Source of the DNA: an uncultured Coriobacteriaceae bacterium
Lineage (GTDB): Bacteria > Actinomycetota > Coriobacteriia > Coriobacteriales > Atopobiaceae
Reading direction: 5' to 3'
Length of the DNA stretch: 64,000 nucleotides
Assembly: GCA_902779675.1 (NCBI GenBank)
Contig: CACZCK010000009.1
Span: forward strand, 1-64,000
The position numbers were made by a program, and so were the translations under genes. The notes below the pieces were generated by a model, which had not been told where the DNA came from, did not search any database, and was given only the letters and a program-made list of their open reading frames with translations. Within the stretch, counting starts at the first letter, position 1. Every line of letters starts with the position of its first letter. Positions 51,010 through 58,897 of the stretch are shown in pieces.

Positions 51010-51813
51010 ATGAAGCGAATCTCTGCAGCATGGGTCAGCCTTATCGCCACACCAGCCCTCGCCCTCGTCCTTGTGGTCTCGCCGCTTGCCCTCACCGCCT
51101 GCTCGGGCGGCAGCTCAGACGAGTCAGCAGCAACGGAGACGACCGCCACGGAGGACGCGGAGGCCACCGACGACCAGGCCGCTGCGACCGATCAGGACTC
51201 AGAGGACGCGGCTGATGCCAGCTCGGATGAGGATGCCGGCGAGAACATCTTCGTAGACGAGCTCGGCACCCTCAACGTGTGCGCCATCGACGAGCTTGGC
51301 GTCATGCGCGATAAGTACGGCCTCGACTTCGGCAGCGTCCTCACCAACGATGGCAACGGCTACCTCTTTAACATGGACAGCAAGCGCTGGGAAAGCGATC
51401 ACGGCTGGTTCCTCATCTATGACGAGACGGCAGAGGTCCTGCCAGGGCCCGCCAGCTACGACGTCACCCAGATAAATGCCGAGCAGGAGTTGGGCAAGCC
51501 ATTCATTGCCGTCGTCGGCGTCTCGAAGGCGGACTACCCCGATATCCAGGATGCCTACAAGGCCGTCGCCGAGGGTCCGATGGGCGAATCGAAAGACCAG
51601 AAGTTCAATGACGACAACACGTGGGGCAAGGGTGTCGTCTACGGTGGCGCCGATGATTATCTCATCCTCGTCGGCGATGGGGGCGATGTGTGGCAGGTCG
51701 ACATCATCCCCGATGCCGCAATGCAGCAGGCACTCTACATGCAGCTCACGGGAGAAACCTCCCTTGATTATGTCGAAGCGTACGTCAAGACGCCCGAGGG
51801 AACGCTTATCTAG
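51010..51813 (+). CDS. secreted lipoprotein of unknown function
   Basis: 267 residues from the ATG after GGAGGAGGAG. Signal peptide with lipobox LALTACSGG; an acidic, Thr/Ala/Glu-rich linker (residues ~40-80) follows, typical of Gram-positive anchored lipoproteins. The folded part has the segments FVDELGTLNVCAIDELGVMR, HGWFLIYDETAEVL and DDYLILVGDGGDVWQVDIIP. No family recognised. Placed between fructokinase and the second GH32 gene but ends in its own palindrome, so probably independent. Confidence 0.75.
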   Translation: MKRISAAWVSLIATPALALVLVVSPLALTACSGGSSDESAATETTATEDAEATDDQAAATDQDSEDAADASSDEDAGENIFVDELGTLNVCAIDELGVMRDKYGLDFGSVLTNDGNGYLFNMDSKRWESDHGWFLIYDETAEVLPGPASYDVTQINAEQELGKPFIAVVGVSKADYPDIQDAYKAVAEGPMGESKDQKFNDDNTWGKGVVYGGADDYLILVGDGGDVWQVDIIPDAAMQQALYMQLTGETSLDYVEAYVKTPEGTLI

Positions 51814-51817
51814 GAGT

Positions 51818-51846
51818 GACTCAAAGGGGAGTATCCCTTTTGAGTC
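51818..51846 (+). repeat. GGGG/CCCC-core palindrome after lipoprotein gene
   Basis: GACTCAAAGGG and CCCTTTTGAGTC pair with one bulged T around GAGTAT. Just after the stop codon, it is a terminator-like member of the palindrome family. Confidence 0.6.
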
Positions 51847-51930
51847 AGCGCAGGGCTAACAACACCGCCAACCGAGGGGGCAGTCGCATATGCGGCTGCT
51901 CCCTCCCTCATGCCCACATGCCGTGCGATA

Positions 51931-51946
51931 CTGAGAACGTTCTCAG
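51931..51946 (+). promoter_or_regulatory. palindromic operator before second GH32 gene
   Basis: CTGAGAACGTTCTCAG, a perfect 16-bp palindrome with the AACGTT centre typical of LacI-family sites, 22 bp before the GH32 start. It differs from the other sites of the locus and may be for a different regulator. Confidence 0.6.
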
Positions 51947-51967
51947 CGCAACGAGAGGAGACCACCC

Positions 51968-53497
51968 ATGCAAATGCACGTCAACCTCGACTATCGCCAG
52001 CATAACTGGAGGCTCGGGTTCCACCTTCAGACCGCAGTGGGCTGGCTCTCCGACCCCAACGGCCTGTGCCAGTTCAACGGCGAGTACCACATCTTCCACC
52101 AGTACGCCCCGCGCTGGCCGTGGGCCGGCCACGGCTGGGGCCATTGGACCAGCCGCGACCTAACCACCTGGGAATTCCACCGCGGCGCAATTATCCCCGA
52201 GATGGAGCTGGATAAGAACGGCAGCTACTCGGGCAGTGCCGTTGTGCGCGACGGCGAGATGTGGTGCTACTACACCGGCAACGTGCTGGAGCCGGGCGAG
52301 CACAACTACGACTACGACGGCCGTCAAGCCAACGAGACGCTCGTCATCAGCAAGGACGGCCGCACCTTCTCCGACCGTAAGCTGGTGCTGGACAACAGCG
52401 GCTACCCCGATTACTGCAGCTGCCACGTGCGCGACCCCAAGGTCTGGTGGCAGAACGACACCTGGAACATGCTGCTGGGCGCTCGCACCATGGACGACCA
52501 CCCCGCCATGCTCCTCTACCAGAGCCCCGACGGCGTCAACGACTGGAAGCTCGCCGGCAGCTGCACCACCATCAGCGGCAAGCCATTCGGCTACATGTGG
52601 GAGTGCCCCAACATCGTGACGCTCGGTGGCAAGGAGTTCTTCTTCGTGTGCCCGCAGGGCGTGCCTAGCGGCATGACCAAGTTCCAGAACAACTTCAACA
52701 GCGGCTACTTCCCCGTCGAGGGCACCGTCATCGACCTGCTCTCCGGCGACAAGGAGCTCATGGACGCCGAGAAACCCTACGGCTGCATCGACGAGAACAC
52801 CTTCGTGGAGCTCGACTACGGCTTTGACTTCTACGCCCCGCAGGTCTTTACCGACGAGAAAGGCCGCCAGATTCTGGAGGGCTGGATGGGCCTGCCCGAC
52901 ATTGAAGGCCAGTACCAGGTGCCCACCTACGAGTGGCTGCACACCCTCACCTGGCTGCGTGAGCTTTCGCTCAACGACGCTGGCAAGATCTGCCAGTGGC
53001 CGCTGCCCGAGTACGACGCCCTGCACGGCGCGCGCGTGGACTTCACGCCCGAGGGCTCCGTGGACAACGTGGGCAAGCTGGGCTCCTCCAACTACGACGC
53101 CCACGACATCGAGGGCGCCATCGGCGCGCGCTTTGCCAACGGCACCGCCGACGTCTACCTCACAGGCATCGAGGGCGAGGGTCGCATCCTGCTCAACGCC
53201 GACGTCGAGCTGGCCGTCATCAACGACATGATCGAGCTCTCGTTCAAGGGCATCGCGGGCGGCTACCGCACCGTGCGCCGCCTGCCGCTGGCCGAGCTCT
53301 CTGCCGGCAAGCTCGAGAGTCTGCGCATGGTCGTGGACACCTCCGCCATCGAGATCTACGTCAACGGCGGCGAGCACACCATGAGCACCCGCTGGTGGCC
53401 GCAGGAGATCACCAACCTGCGCATCAGCTCCAGCTTCAAGGCTGCCGAGAGCTACGCCTATGAGATGGGCCGTTTCGAGTTCCTGAACGTCTGCTAG
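51968..53497 (+). CDS. GH32 hydrolase, second copy
   Basis: 509 residues. The first signature is WLSDPNG (residues 26-32), Ser in place of the usual Asn, with the nucleophile Asp29 retained. RDPK in SCHVRDPKVWWQN and the acid/base Glu in MWECPNIV are retained, and the C-terminal beta sandwich is present (VVDTSAIEIYVNGGEHTMST). Only distantly similar to the 498-residue copy, so it probably acts on another substrate such as a sucrose-phosphate homologue or short fructan. No signal peptide. Own operator upstream. Confidence 0.9.
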   Translation: MQMHVNLDYRQHNWRLGFHLQTAVGWLSDPNGLCQFNGEYHIFHQYAPRWPWAGHGWGHWTSRDLTTWEFHRGAIIPEMELDKNGSYSGSAVVRDGEMWCYYTGNVLEPGEHNYDYDGRQANETLVISKDGRTFSDRKLVLDNSGYPDYCSCHVRDPKVWWQNDTWNMLLGARTMDDHPAMLLYQSPDGVNDWKLAGSCTTISGKPFGYMWECPNIVTLGGKEFFFVCPQGVPSGMTKFQNNFNSGYFPVEGTVIDLLSGDKELMDAEKPYGCIDENTFVELDYGFDFYAPQVFTDEKGRQILEGWMGLPDIEGQYQVPTYEWLHTLTWLRELSLNDAGKICQWPLPEYDALHGARVDFTPEGSVDNVGKLGSSNYDAHDIEGAIGARFANGTADVYLTGIEGEGRILLNADVELAVINDMIELSFKGIAGGYRTVRRLPLAELSAGKLESLRMVVDTSAIEIYVNGGEHTMSTRWWPQEITNLRISSSFKAAESYAYEMGRFEFLNVC

Positions 53498-53528
53498 CGC
53501 CTCGCCGGCACATACCCGCACCTCTTGT

Positions 53529-53553
53529 AGCCGCCCACGTCGCGTGGGCGGCT
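53529..53553 (+). terminator. terminator after second GH32 gene
   Basis: AGCCGCCCACG-tcg-CGTGGGCGGCT hairpin, 32 bp after the stop. Confidence 0.75.
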
Positions 53554-53593
53554 ATACTATTCGGGTCAAGTCTTTGTAAGGTGAGGTCGCAAT

Positions 53594-54220
53594 ATGCTCA
53601 ATTGCTTGATTTGCCTGTTGGTGGGCTATCTTTGCGGGTCGGTGCTCACGGCCGAGATCGTGGCGCGCCGCATAGCCGGACGCTCCGTCTTCGAGCTGGG
53701 TGATGGCAACCCCGGCATGGCCAACGTGGGCCACGAGCTGGGCACCAAGGCCGCGCTCGCATGCCTGGCGGGCGACATTCTCAAGACGTTGCTGCCCGTG
53801 CTGGTGCTCAGCAGGCTCTTTCCTGTGCAGGGCTGGCAGGTGGTGGTCGCCTGGACCGGCCTTGGCACCACGCTGGGTCACATCTACCCCTTCTGGCACC
53901 GCTTTAAGGGCGGCAAGGGCGTGACCACCATCGCGTCCACCATCATCCTCATGAACCCGCTGTGGGGCATCCTCGCGGGCGTGGTGGGCGTTGTCACCAT
54001 CATCCTGTCGGGTTTCCTGAGCGTGGGCGCTGTGGTCGCCATAGCCTTCTACACGGTGGTTGCGTGCGTCAGCATGCCGTGGGACTGCAAGATCGCGGCC
54101 GTCATCTTTCTGCTGCTGCAGGTGAGCTCACACTGGTCAAAGCTGCGCGGCATCCCCGCTGGCACCACCCACCGGGCCAGCCTCTCCACCAAGTTCTGGT
54201 CCAAGGTGCGCGGCAAGTAG
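53594..54220 (+). CDS. plsY: glycerol-3-phosphate acyltransferase PlsY-like
   Basis: 208 residues. Membrane protein with the PlsY motifs: motif 1 SVLTAEIVARR, motif 2 around GDGNPGMANVGHELG (the usual GSGNIGATN is altered), then HIYPFWHRFKGGKGVTTIAS. It acylates glycerol-3-phosphate with acyl-phosphate for phospholipid synthesis. The altered motif 2 (DGNPGMAN) marks it as a PlsY-like variant. Its 3' end overlaps the convergent HAD gene by 84 bp. Confidence 0.85.
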   Translation: MLNCLICLLVGYLCGSVLTAEIVARRIAGRSVFELGDGNPGMANVGHELGTKAALACLAGDILKTLLPVLVLSRLFPVQGWQVVVAWTGLGTTLGHIYPFWHRFKGGKGVTTIASTIILMNPLWGILAGVVGVVTIILSGFLSVGAVVAIAFYTVVACVSMPWDCKIAAVIFLLLQVSSHWSKLRGIPAGTTHRASLSTKFWSKVRGK

Positions 54221-55144
54221 CTGGTGAATCATCTCTGAGGCAAGGTCCTCCCCCGCCTCGTCCCCGTCCTCGTCATCGGGCACGGGTGGCTGCCAGGTAC
54301 CCTGCATGAACGCAGGCGTACGGTCCTGCCGCTGCGCAAGCACCAGCTCCTCCAGCGCCTGTGCCACGCCGTCGTCCGCCACGTCTCCCACATGCCAGCG
54401 AGCCGCCTCAGCCGCCGTGGGCGTGGCGTTGGCCACCGCCACCGAGTCGGGCACGAGTTCCATGAGGGGCAGGTCGTTGTCCGCATCGCCAAAGAAGAGC
54501 GCCTCGCCGACAGATATACCCAGCTCGTCGAGAAGCACGCCGAGGCCGAAGCCCTTGTTGATGCCGCGTGGCATCACGTCGGCCCAGTGCACCTGCGAGG
54601 TCGCAAAGTCGCACTCAGGCACCAGCTCGCGCGCCTGCGCAAGTATCGCCTCGTACTGCTCGTCGCTACCCGCGCACGCGATCTCGGCCGAGATGGCGGG
54701 CTCGTCTGGGAGCGCATCGCATGCCTCGGCCAAGAACCCGACGTTGCGGCCAAACCACTCCGCGTCGCCCGCACGGGCGCCCACGCAGTACCATGGGCGC
54801 GTACCGCCCCAGTTGTCGGCCGTCTCCACCACCAAGAAGGTGTTGGGCACATCGGCGAGCAGATTGTACAGCCGCTCGAGCACGCTACGCTCGACCAGAA
54901 TCTCGCGGCGCAGTTCGCCATCGACGTAGACTCGCTTGCCGTTGGCGGTAATGGCCGTCTGGTAGCAATCGCGCGCACCAAAGAAGCGCTGGTCAAGCTC
55001 GTAGGCCTGACGGCCAGTGGCCGGGGCAAAGCGCACGCCCGCATCGAGCAGCGCCCGAATGGCCTTGACGGTGCGGTACGACACGTGCTCGCCGCCCTGA
55101 GGCAGCAGCGTTCCGTCCATGTCGGAGAGCACGAGCTTGATCAT
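54137..55144 (-). CDS. HAD-superfamily (Cof-type) phosphatase with C-terminal tail
   Basis: 335 residues; the start is MIKLVLSDMDGTLL, whose Asp8 and Asp10 are the nucleophile and acid of HAD motif I. Motif III Lys lies in MPRGINKGFGLGVLL and motif IV in FFGDADNDLPLME. Beyond the usual end (DGVAQALEELVL) the frame runs ~65 residues through a Pro/Asp/Glu-rich stretch before stopping. This tail is antisense to the end of plsY, so the overlap was probably created by loss of an earlier stop. It dephosphorylates a sugar phosphate or similar. Confidence 0.87.
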   Translation of the reverse strand: MIKLVLSDMDGTLLPQGGEHVSYRTVKAIRALLDAGVRFAPATGRQAYELDQRFFGARDCYQTAITANGKRVYVDGELRREILVERSVLERLYNLLADVPNTFLVVETADNWGGTRPWYCVGARAGDAEWFGRNVGFLAEACDALPDEPAISAEIACAGSDEQYEAILAQARELVPECDFATSQVHWADVMPRGINKGFGLGVLLDELGISVGEALFFGDADNDLPLMELVPDSVAVANATPTAAEAARWHVGDVADDGVAQALEELVLAQRQDRTPAFMQGTWQPPVPDDEDGDEAGEDLASEMIHQLLAAHLGPELGGEAGPVGGASGDAAQL

Positions 55145-55230
55145 GGGAGTCCCTTCGGTTGGGGTGGTGCGAGCATTTTCGGCATGCACCAGTCTAGGCC
55201 AATACACCCGCGGGATGGTCTGACGTACAG

Positions 55231-55248
55231 AAAGGGGTTACCCCCTTT
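55231..55248 (-). repeat. GGGG/CCCC-core palindrome between EamA and HAD genes
   Basis: AAAGGGG-tta-CCCCCTTT with imperfect outer pairing ACAG/TTGT. It lies 3' of the EamA gene, as do other members of the family. Confidence 0.55.
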
Positions 55249-55294
55249 TGTCGGACACTGGTCCGCAGATCCTGCCGCTACGGGAGCCCCTCCC

Positions 55295-56173
55295 CTACTG
55301 ACGCATCTCCAGCAGCTCGCTCACCAGCGTGGACCCTAGGATGAGCACAGCGCCAACCATGGCTAGGGGCGTCATGTGCTCGCCAAAGACCAAGGCACTC
55401 ACCAGCAGCGCCACCGCCGGATCGATGTAGTTGAAGATGGCCACCTTTTGCGCGCTCAGATTGTGCAGCGACGAGAACCACAGGATAAAGGCCACGCCCG
55501 TGTGCACCACACACACGATGGCGAGCATCACCCAAGCCTGGAAGCCAAGGGCCTGCCAACCAGCATCACCCGCCAAGAGCACCTGCGGCAGCAGCGCCAG
55601 ACCAGCAACGCCCAGCTGCACCGTGGTCTTGGTGAGTGGGTCCACATCGCCCAGCAGCTGGTTGAGCACCATTACCGCAGCATAGAAGCAGGCGGCCCCA
55701 AGGCCAAAGGCCACGCCCTGCAGCGTGACGCCCACCGTCGCGCCTGGCTCGAGCACGCCCGACACAGCCACGATGCCTGCCAGCGCCAGACACAGGCACA
55801 CCTTGCGCGTGGTGGTCAGGTGCTCGTCGAGCACGAAGGGCGAGACCGCCATCACCATGACGGGCGCCATCTCGTAGGCAAGCTCGGCCGTGGCCAGGGT
55901 GGTGAGCCCATAGGCCTTAAAGAGCAGGGCCCAGTTGAGCGTGAGACAGACGCCCGAGGCAAGCAGCACGGCCAGCGTGCGCACCTTGCGGGGCAGCTGC
56001 AGCGTCTTGCCAGAAAGACGCAGGTACACGAGGAGCACGAGCGCGCCGAGGATGCCACGCGAGGCAGCCAGCGCCGTGGGAGTCAACGGAATTAGCCGCA
56101 CGAACAGCCCCAGCGTGCCAAAGATGACCTCCGAGGCCGCCAGTCGTATCGTTGCGCTTCGTTCCGTCGTCAT
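55295..56173 (-). CDS. EamA/DMT-family transporter
   Basis: 292 residues, ten membrane segments in two EamA repeats: LAASEVIFGTLGLFVRLIPL, TALAASRGILGALVLLVYLR, LAVLLASGVCLTLNWALLFK and later LMLAIVCVVHTGVAFILWFS. Drug/metabolite transporter family; substrate unknown. A second member occurs at 61397-62314 but is not closely related. Confidence 0.9.
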   Translation of the reverse strand: MTTERSATIRLAASEVIFGTLGLFVRLIPLTPTALAASRGILGALVLLVYLRLSGKTLQLPRKVRTLAVLLASGVCLTLNWALLFKAYGLTTLATAELAYEMAPVMVMAVSPFVLDEHLTTTRKVCLCLALAGIVAVSGVLEPGATVGVTLQGVAFGLGAACFYAAVMVLNQLLGDVDPLTKTTVQLGVAGLALLPQVLLAGDAGWQALGFQAWVMLAIVCVVHTGVAFILWFSSLHNLSAQKVAIFNYIDPAVALLVSALVFGEHMTPLAMVGAVLILGSTLVSELLEMRQ

Positions 56174-56229
56174 TGCCGCTGATCATCCCCTCTCGCGAGG
56201 TATCAGGGTACACCATCGCGCTAGAAGGG

Positions 56230-56309
56230 TTCGCGCAAAGCAACAAAAGGGGATTACCCCTTTCTGCCCGGACAGAAAGGGGTAACCCCCTTTTGTTGCT
56301 TTGCGCGAA
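56230..56309 (-). repeat. 80-bp hairpin built of nested GGGG/CCCC palindromes
   Basis: Left arm 56230-56266 and right arm 56273-56309 pair over 37 bp with one mismatch, loop CCCGGA. Each arm itself contains a smaller GGGG/CCCC palindrome. It starts 7 bp beyond the lipoprotein stop on the minus strand and probably acts as a terminator. Confidence 0.85.
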
Positions 56310-56315
56310 GCGGAA

Positions 56316-56867
56316 CTACATCGTGGCGTGGACCAGGGTCTCGATCTCGGTGGCAGAGAGCCCCGCGTCGGCATCGATGGCAAACAGGTACCCGCCCTTG
56401 GCCCAGATGGCCACGTAGACCAGGTCTCCGTCGCCCTTCTCGGTCACCTCGACGTCACCCACGGTCACTGTGGTCTTGCTGGCATACTCGCCATAGTCGC
56501 CGCTAATGTCGCCAGAGCCGTCGTCCACGGCCTTGCGCACGAGCACGCGCTGCTCGCCATCGGAGTAGAAGCACTGCGCCATCTGACCCTCGACGGCCTG
56601 GTAGGCGCGCTCGGAATAACCCTGCACCGACTCGGGGAAGTTGACATCAAAGCCCGCAAGCTGAGCTGCATCGTAGGCCGTCTCGCAGTCCACGAACGGG
56701 TTGGCGATGCCGGTCTGCTCCGTACCACCCTGCTCCTCGGCAGGCTGCTCGGTGGCAGCGGGCTCGGGATCGGGCTCCGCAGCACCGTTGGAACCACCGC
56801 ACGCCGCCAGCGGCGCGGCGGCAAGAGTCAGAGAGAGCAACAGGGCAAAACGACGCTGGGCGTTCAT
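56316..56867 (-). CDS. small secreted lipoprotein
   Basis: 183 residues from MNAQRRFALLLSLTLAAAPL with lipobox LAACGGS. An acidic/Pro linker (EPDPEPAATEQPAEEQ) is followed by a compact domain of about 130 residues with Cys in NPFVDCETAYDAAQ and QMAQCFYSDGEQ, which could form a disulfide. No family recognised. The linker resembles that of the lipoprotein at 51010. The 3' end carries the 80-bp hairpin. Confidence 0.75.
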   Translation of the reverse strand: MNAQRRFALLLSLTLAAAPLAACGGSNGAAEPDPEPAATEQPAEEQGGTEQTGIANPFVDCETAYDAAQLAGFDVNFPESVQGYSERAYQAVEGQMAQCFYSDGEQRVLVRKAVDDGSGDISGDYGEYASKTTVTVGDVEVTEKGDGDLVYVAIWAKGGYLFAIDADAGLSATEIETLVHATM

Positions 56868-57023
56868 GGGATCCTCCATCCGCGACGAACTCCAACCAAC
56901 TGGCATCCATTCATACGGTCAGACTGACCCATCTGTCCCAGATACGCCATGACTCTTCGTCATACATACCATCTGCACAGGTAAAAGGCGCCATGTGACA
57001 GCGAAGCAGCCGTAGCCGCCCGC

Positions 57024-57647
57024 CTAGCCCTCGGGCTGGTACAACTCGTAGCGCTGGGCGTCGGCCTCGGTGATCTGCCGCATCACGCGGCAGGGGTTGC
57101 CCACGGCCACCACGCCCGAGGGGATGTCCTTGACCACCACGCTACCTGCGCCAATCACCACATTGCTGCCAATGGTCACGCCTGGACACACCATCACGCC
57201 CATGCCCATCCACACGTTGTCGCCCACCGTGATGGGCAGCGCAAACTCCAGCCCCTGGTTGCGGCGCTCGGTGTCGATGGGGTGCCCCGCCGTGGAGAAA
57301 GTGCAGTTAGGGGCCAGGTACACGTCGTGCCCAAAGGTCACCGGCGCACCGTCCAGGATGGTGAGACCGTGGTTGGCATAGAAGTTCTCGCCCAGGTGGA
57401 TGTTGCGGCCATAGTCGCACCAGAAGGGCTGCTGGATGGTGGCATGCTCCCCCATCGACCCAACGATGGTACGCAGCAGCTCCGTGCGGGCCTCCACCTC
57501 ACGTGGGCGCAGCTGGTTGTAGTCGTAGCAGAGCTCCTTGCACTCGCCCAGCGCCTCGATCACCTGCGGGTCAAAATTGGCGTCGTAGAGCCTGCCCGCG
57601 GTGTCGGCGATCATCTCGGCGATCTTGGTGCGCTTGTCGGCTGCCAT
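57024..57647 (-). CDS. maltose/galactoside O-acetyltransferase family
   Basis: 207 residues, left-handed beta-helix hexapeptide-repeat acetyltransferase. After the N-terminal helical region (LRPREVEARTELLRTIVGSM) come the repeats PFWCDYGRNIHLGENFYANH, LTILDGAPVTFGHDVYLAPN, the catalytic His in STAGHPID, and VGDNVWMGMGVMVCPGVTIG. CoA-dependent acetylation of sugars such as maltose, galactoside or glucose. Context: adjacent ROK kinase. Substrate not resolved. Confidence 0.92.
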   Translation of the reverse strand: MAADKRTKIAEMIADTAGRLYDANFDPQVIEALGECKELCYDYNQLRPREVEARTELLRTIVGSMGEHATIQQPFWCDYGRNIHLGENFYANHGLTILDGAPVTFGHDVYLAPNCTFSTAGHPIDTERRNQGLEFALPITVGDNVWMGMGVMVCPGVTIGSNVVIGAGSVVVKDIPSGVVAVGNPCRVMRQITEADAQRYELYQPEG

Positions 57648-57729
57648 GGAGCCTGCCTCTCGTTATCGGTTGAACCGTTGATGTGCACATCGTACCCCAA
57701 GCCGCAACCATGTGGCCGCCGACACACAG

Positions 57730-57772
57730 GCGCGGGGCACCCGTCGAAGCGACTCCGACGGGTGCCCCGCGC
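57730..57772 (-). terminator. terminator after ROK gene
   Basis: Seventeen-base stem GCGCGGGGCACCCGTCG / CGACGGGTGCCCCGCGC, loop 9 nt, just 3' of the ROK kinase gene on the minus strand. Confidence 0.85.
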
Positions 57773-57793
57773 TACCGGGCTTGAGAGCTGACG

Positions 57794-58696
57794 CTAGACC
57801 TGCTCGAGGTAGAACGCCAGAGCACCGATGAGGTTGGCCTCGTTACCGTACTTGCAGGTGACGATCTCGGGCTTGGAGAACGGCAGGTACGGATGGATCT
57901 CGTAGAGCTTGTCCACCGCGTCGCGGATGAGGTCGGTCGTCTCGGGACGGGCGCTGATGCCGCCGCCGATGGCGTAGCGCTGCAGGTCGAGCACGGCCTG
58001 AAGCGTAACGATGCCCGAGGAGGCCCACACGGCGTACTCGTCCATCACGGCCTTGGCATCCTCGTCGCCCGCCTCGTAGGCGTCAAAGAGCATGATGCCG
58101 TCGGCGTTGGCCAGACCCTTGGCCAGACCGAACTTGGGCACGATGGCGCCTGCGGCAATCTTGCCCGCCCAGATGGCGCTGCCCGCGTGGCCCTCGTGGA
58201 TGGCGGGGTAGTCGCACACCAGCCAGCTCAGCTCGCCCGCGCCGCCCGAGCAGCCCATCCAGACCTTCTTGTTGAGCACGATGCCGCCGCCCACGCCGGT
58301 GCCCAGCACCAGCACGGCGCCGGAGTCCACGTCGGCCAGAGCGCCCGACCAGCTCTCGGCGATGGCCGCGCACTTGCCGTCGTTGGCAATGACGCAACGC
58401 TTGCCAAAGACCGCGCCGTACTTCTCGGCCGCCGGGTAGTCGTGCAGCCACGTGAAAGCGCCGCCGGTGTAGGCCCAGCCCTTGGCCGTGTCGATGCGGC
58501 CCGGCATCGAGATGGCCACACCCTCGTAGTCGAACGACGCGACCGCGTCCTTGACCGCCTGCAGCGATGCGAGGGTCGCCTCTTCCGACATGGTGTTGGC
58601 AGGAACCTTGCCCTGCTCGATGAACTGGGCGTCGTCGTCCATGATTGCATACTTGATGAAGGTGCCGCCGATGTCCAAGACCAGATACTGAGCCAT
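57794..58696 (-). CDS. ROK-family sugar kinase
   Basis: 300 residues from MAQYLVLDIGGTFIKYAIMD. ATP-binding DIGGT, DGKCAAIAESWSG and a later VLVLGTGVGGGIVLN phosphate loop are present. The conserved zinc-binding CXCGXXGC cluster of many ROK glucokinases is lacking (the equivalent region reads GCSGGAGELSW), as in some fructokinase- or allose-type members. Probably a glucokinase or related kinase. MHPLGKGTHM upstream is in frame but ATG 58696 is preferred. Separated by ~150 bp from the acetyltransferase. Confidence 0.88.
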   Translation of the reverse strand: MAQYLVLDIGGTFIKYAIMDDDAQFIEQGKVPANTMSEEATLASLQAVKDAVASFDYEGVAISMPGRIDTAKGWAYTGGAFTWLHDYPAAEKYGAVFGKRCVIANDGKCAAIAESWSGALADVDSGAVLVLGTGVGGGIVLNKKVWMGCSGGAGELSWLVCDYPAIHEGHAGSAIWAGKIAAGAIVPKFGLAKGLANADGIMLFDAYEAGDEDAKAVMDEYAVWASSGIVTLQAVLDLQRYAIGGGISARPETTDLIRDAVDKLYEIHPYLPFSKPEIVTCKYGNEANLIGALAFYLEQV

Positions 58697-58897
58697 GTGA
58701 GTCCCTTTCCCCAAAGGATGCATTCCTTGCGCCTACCCTATCATGCACTGCGCGGGCCGAGCCCCTACCACAGGCCAAGGTGCACCAATTGCTCGGTCAG
58801 GCATAGAGTCCGGCACCGGCGACCCTGTCGCCACAAAGCCAGCGAGGCGAGCCGACCGCTCGCCCCGCCAAAAAGGCCCACGTTGCCCGTCGCTGTG

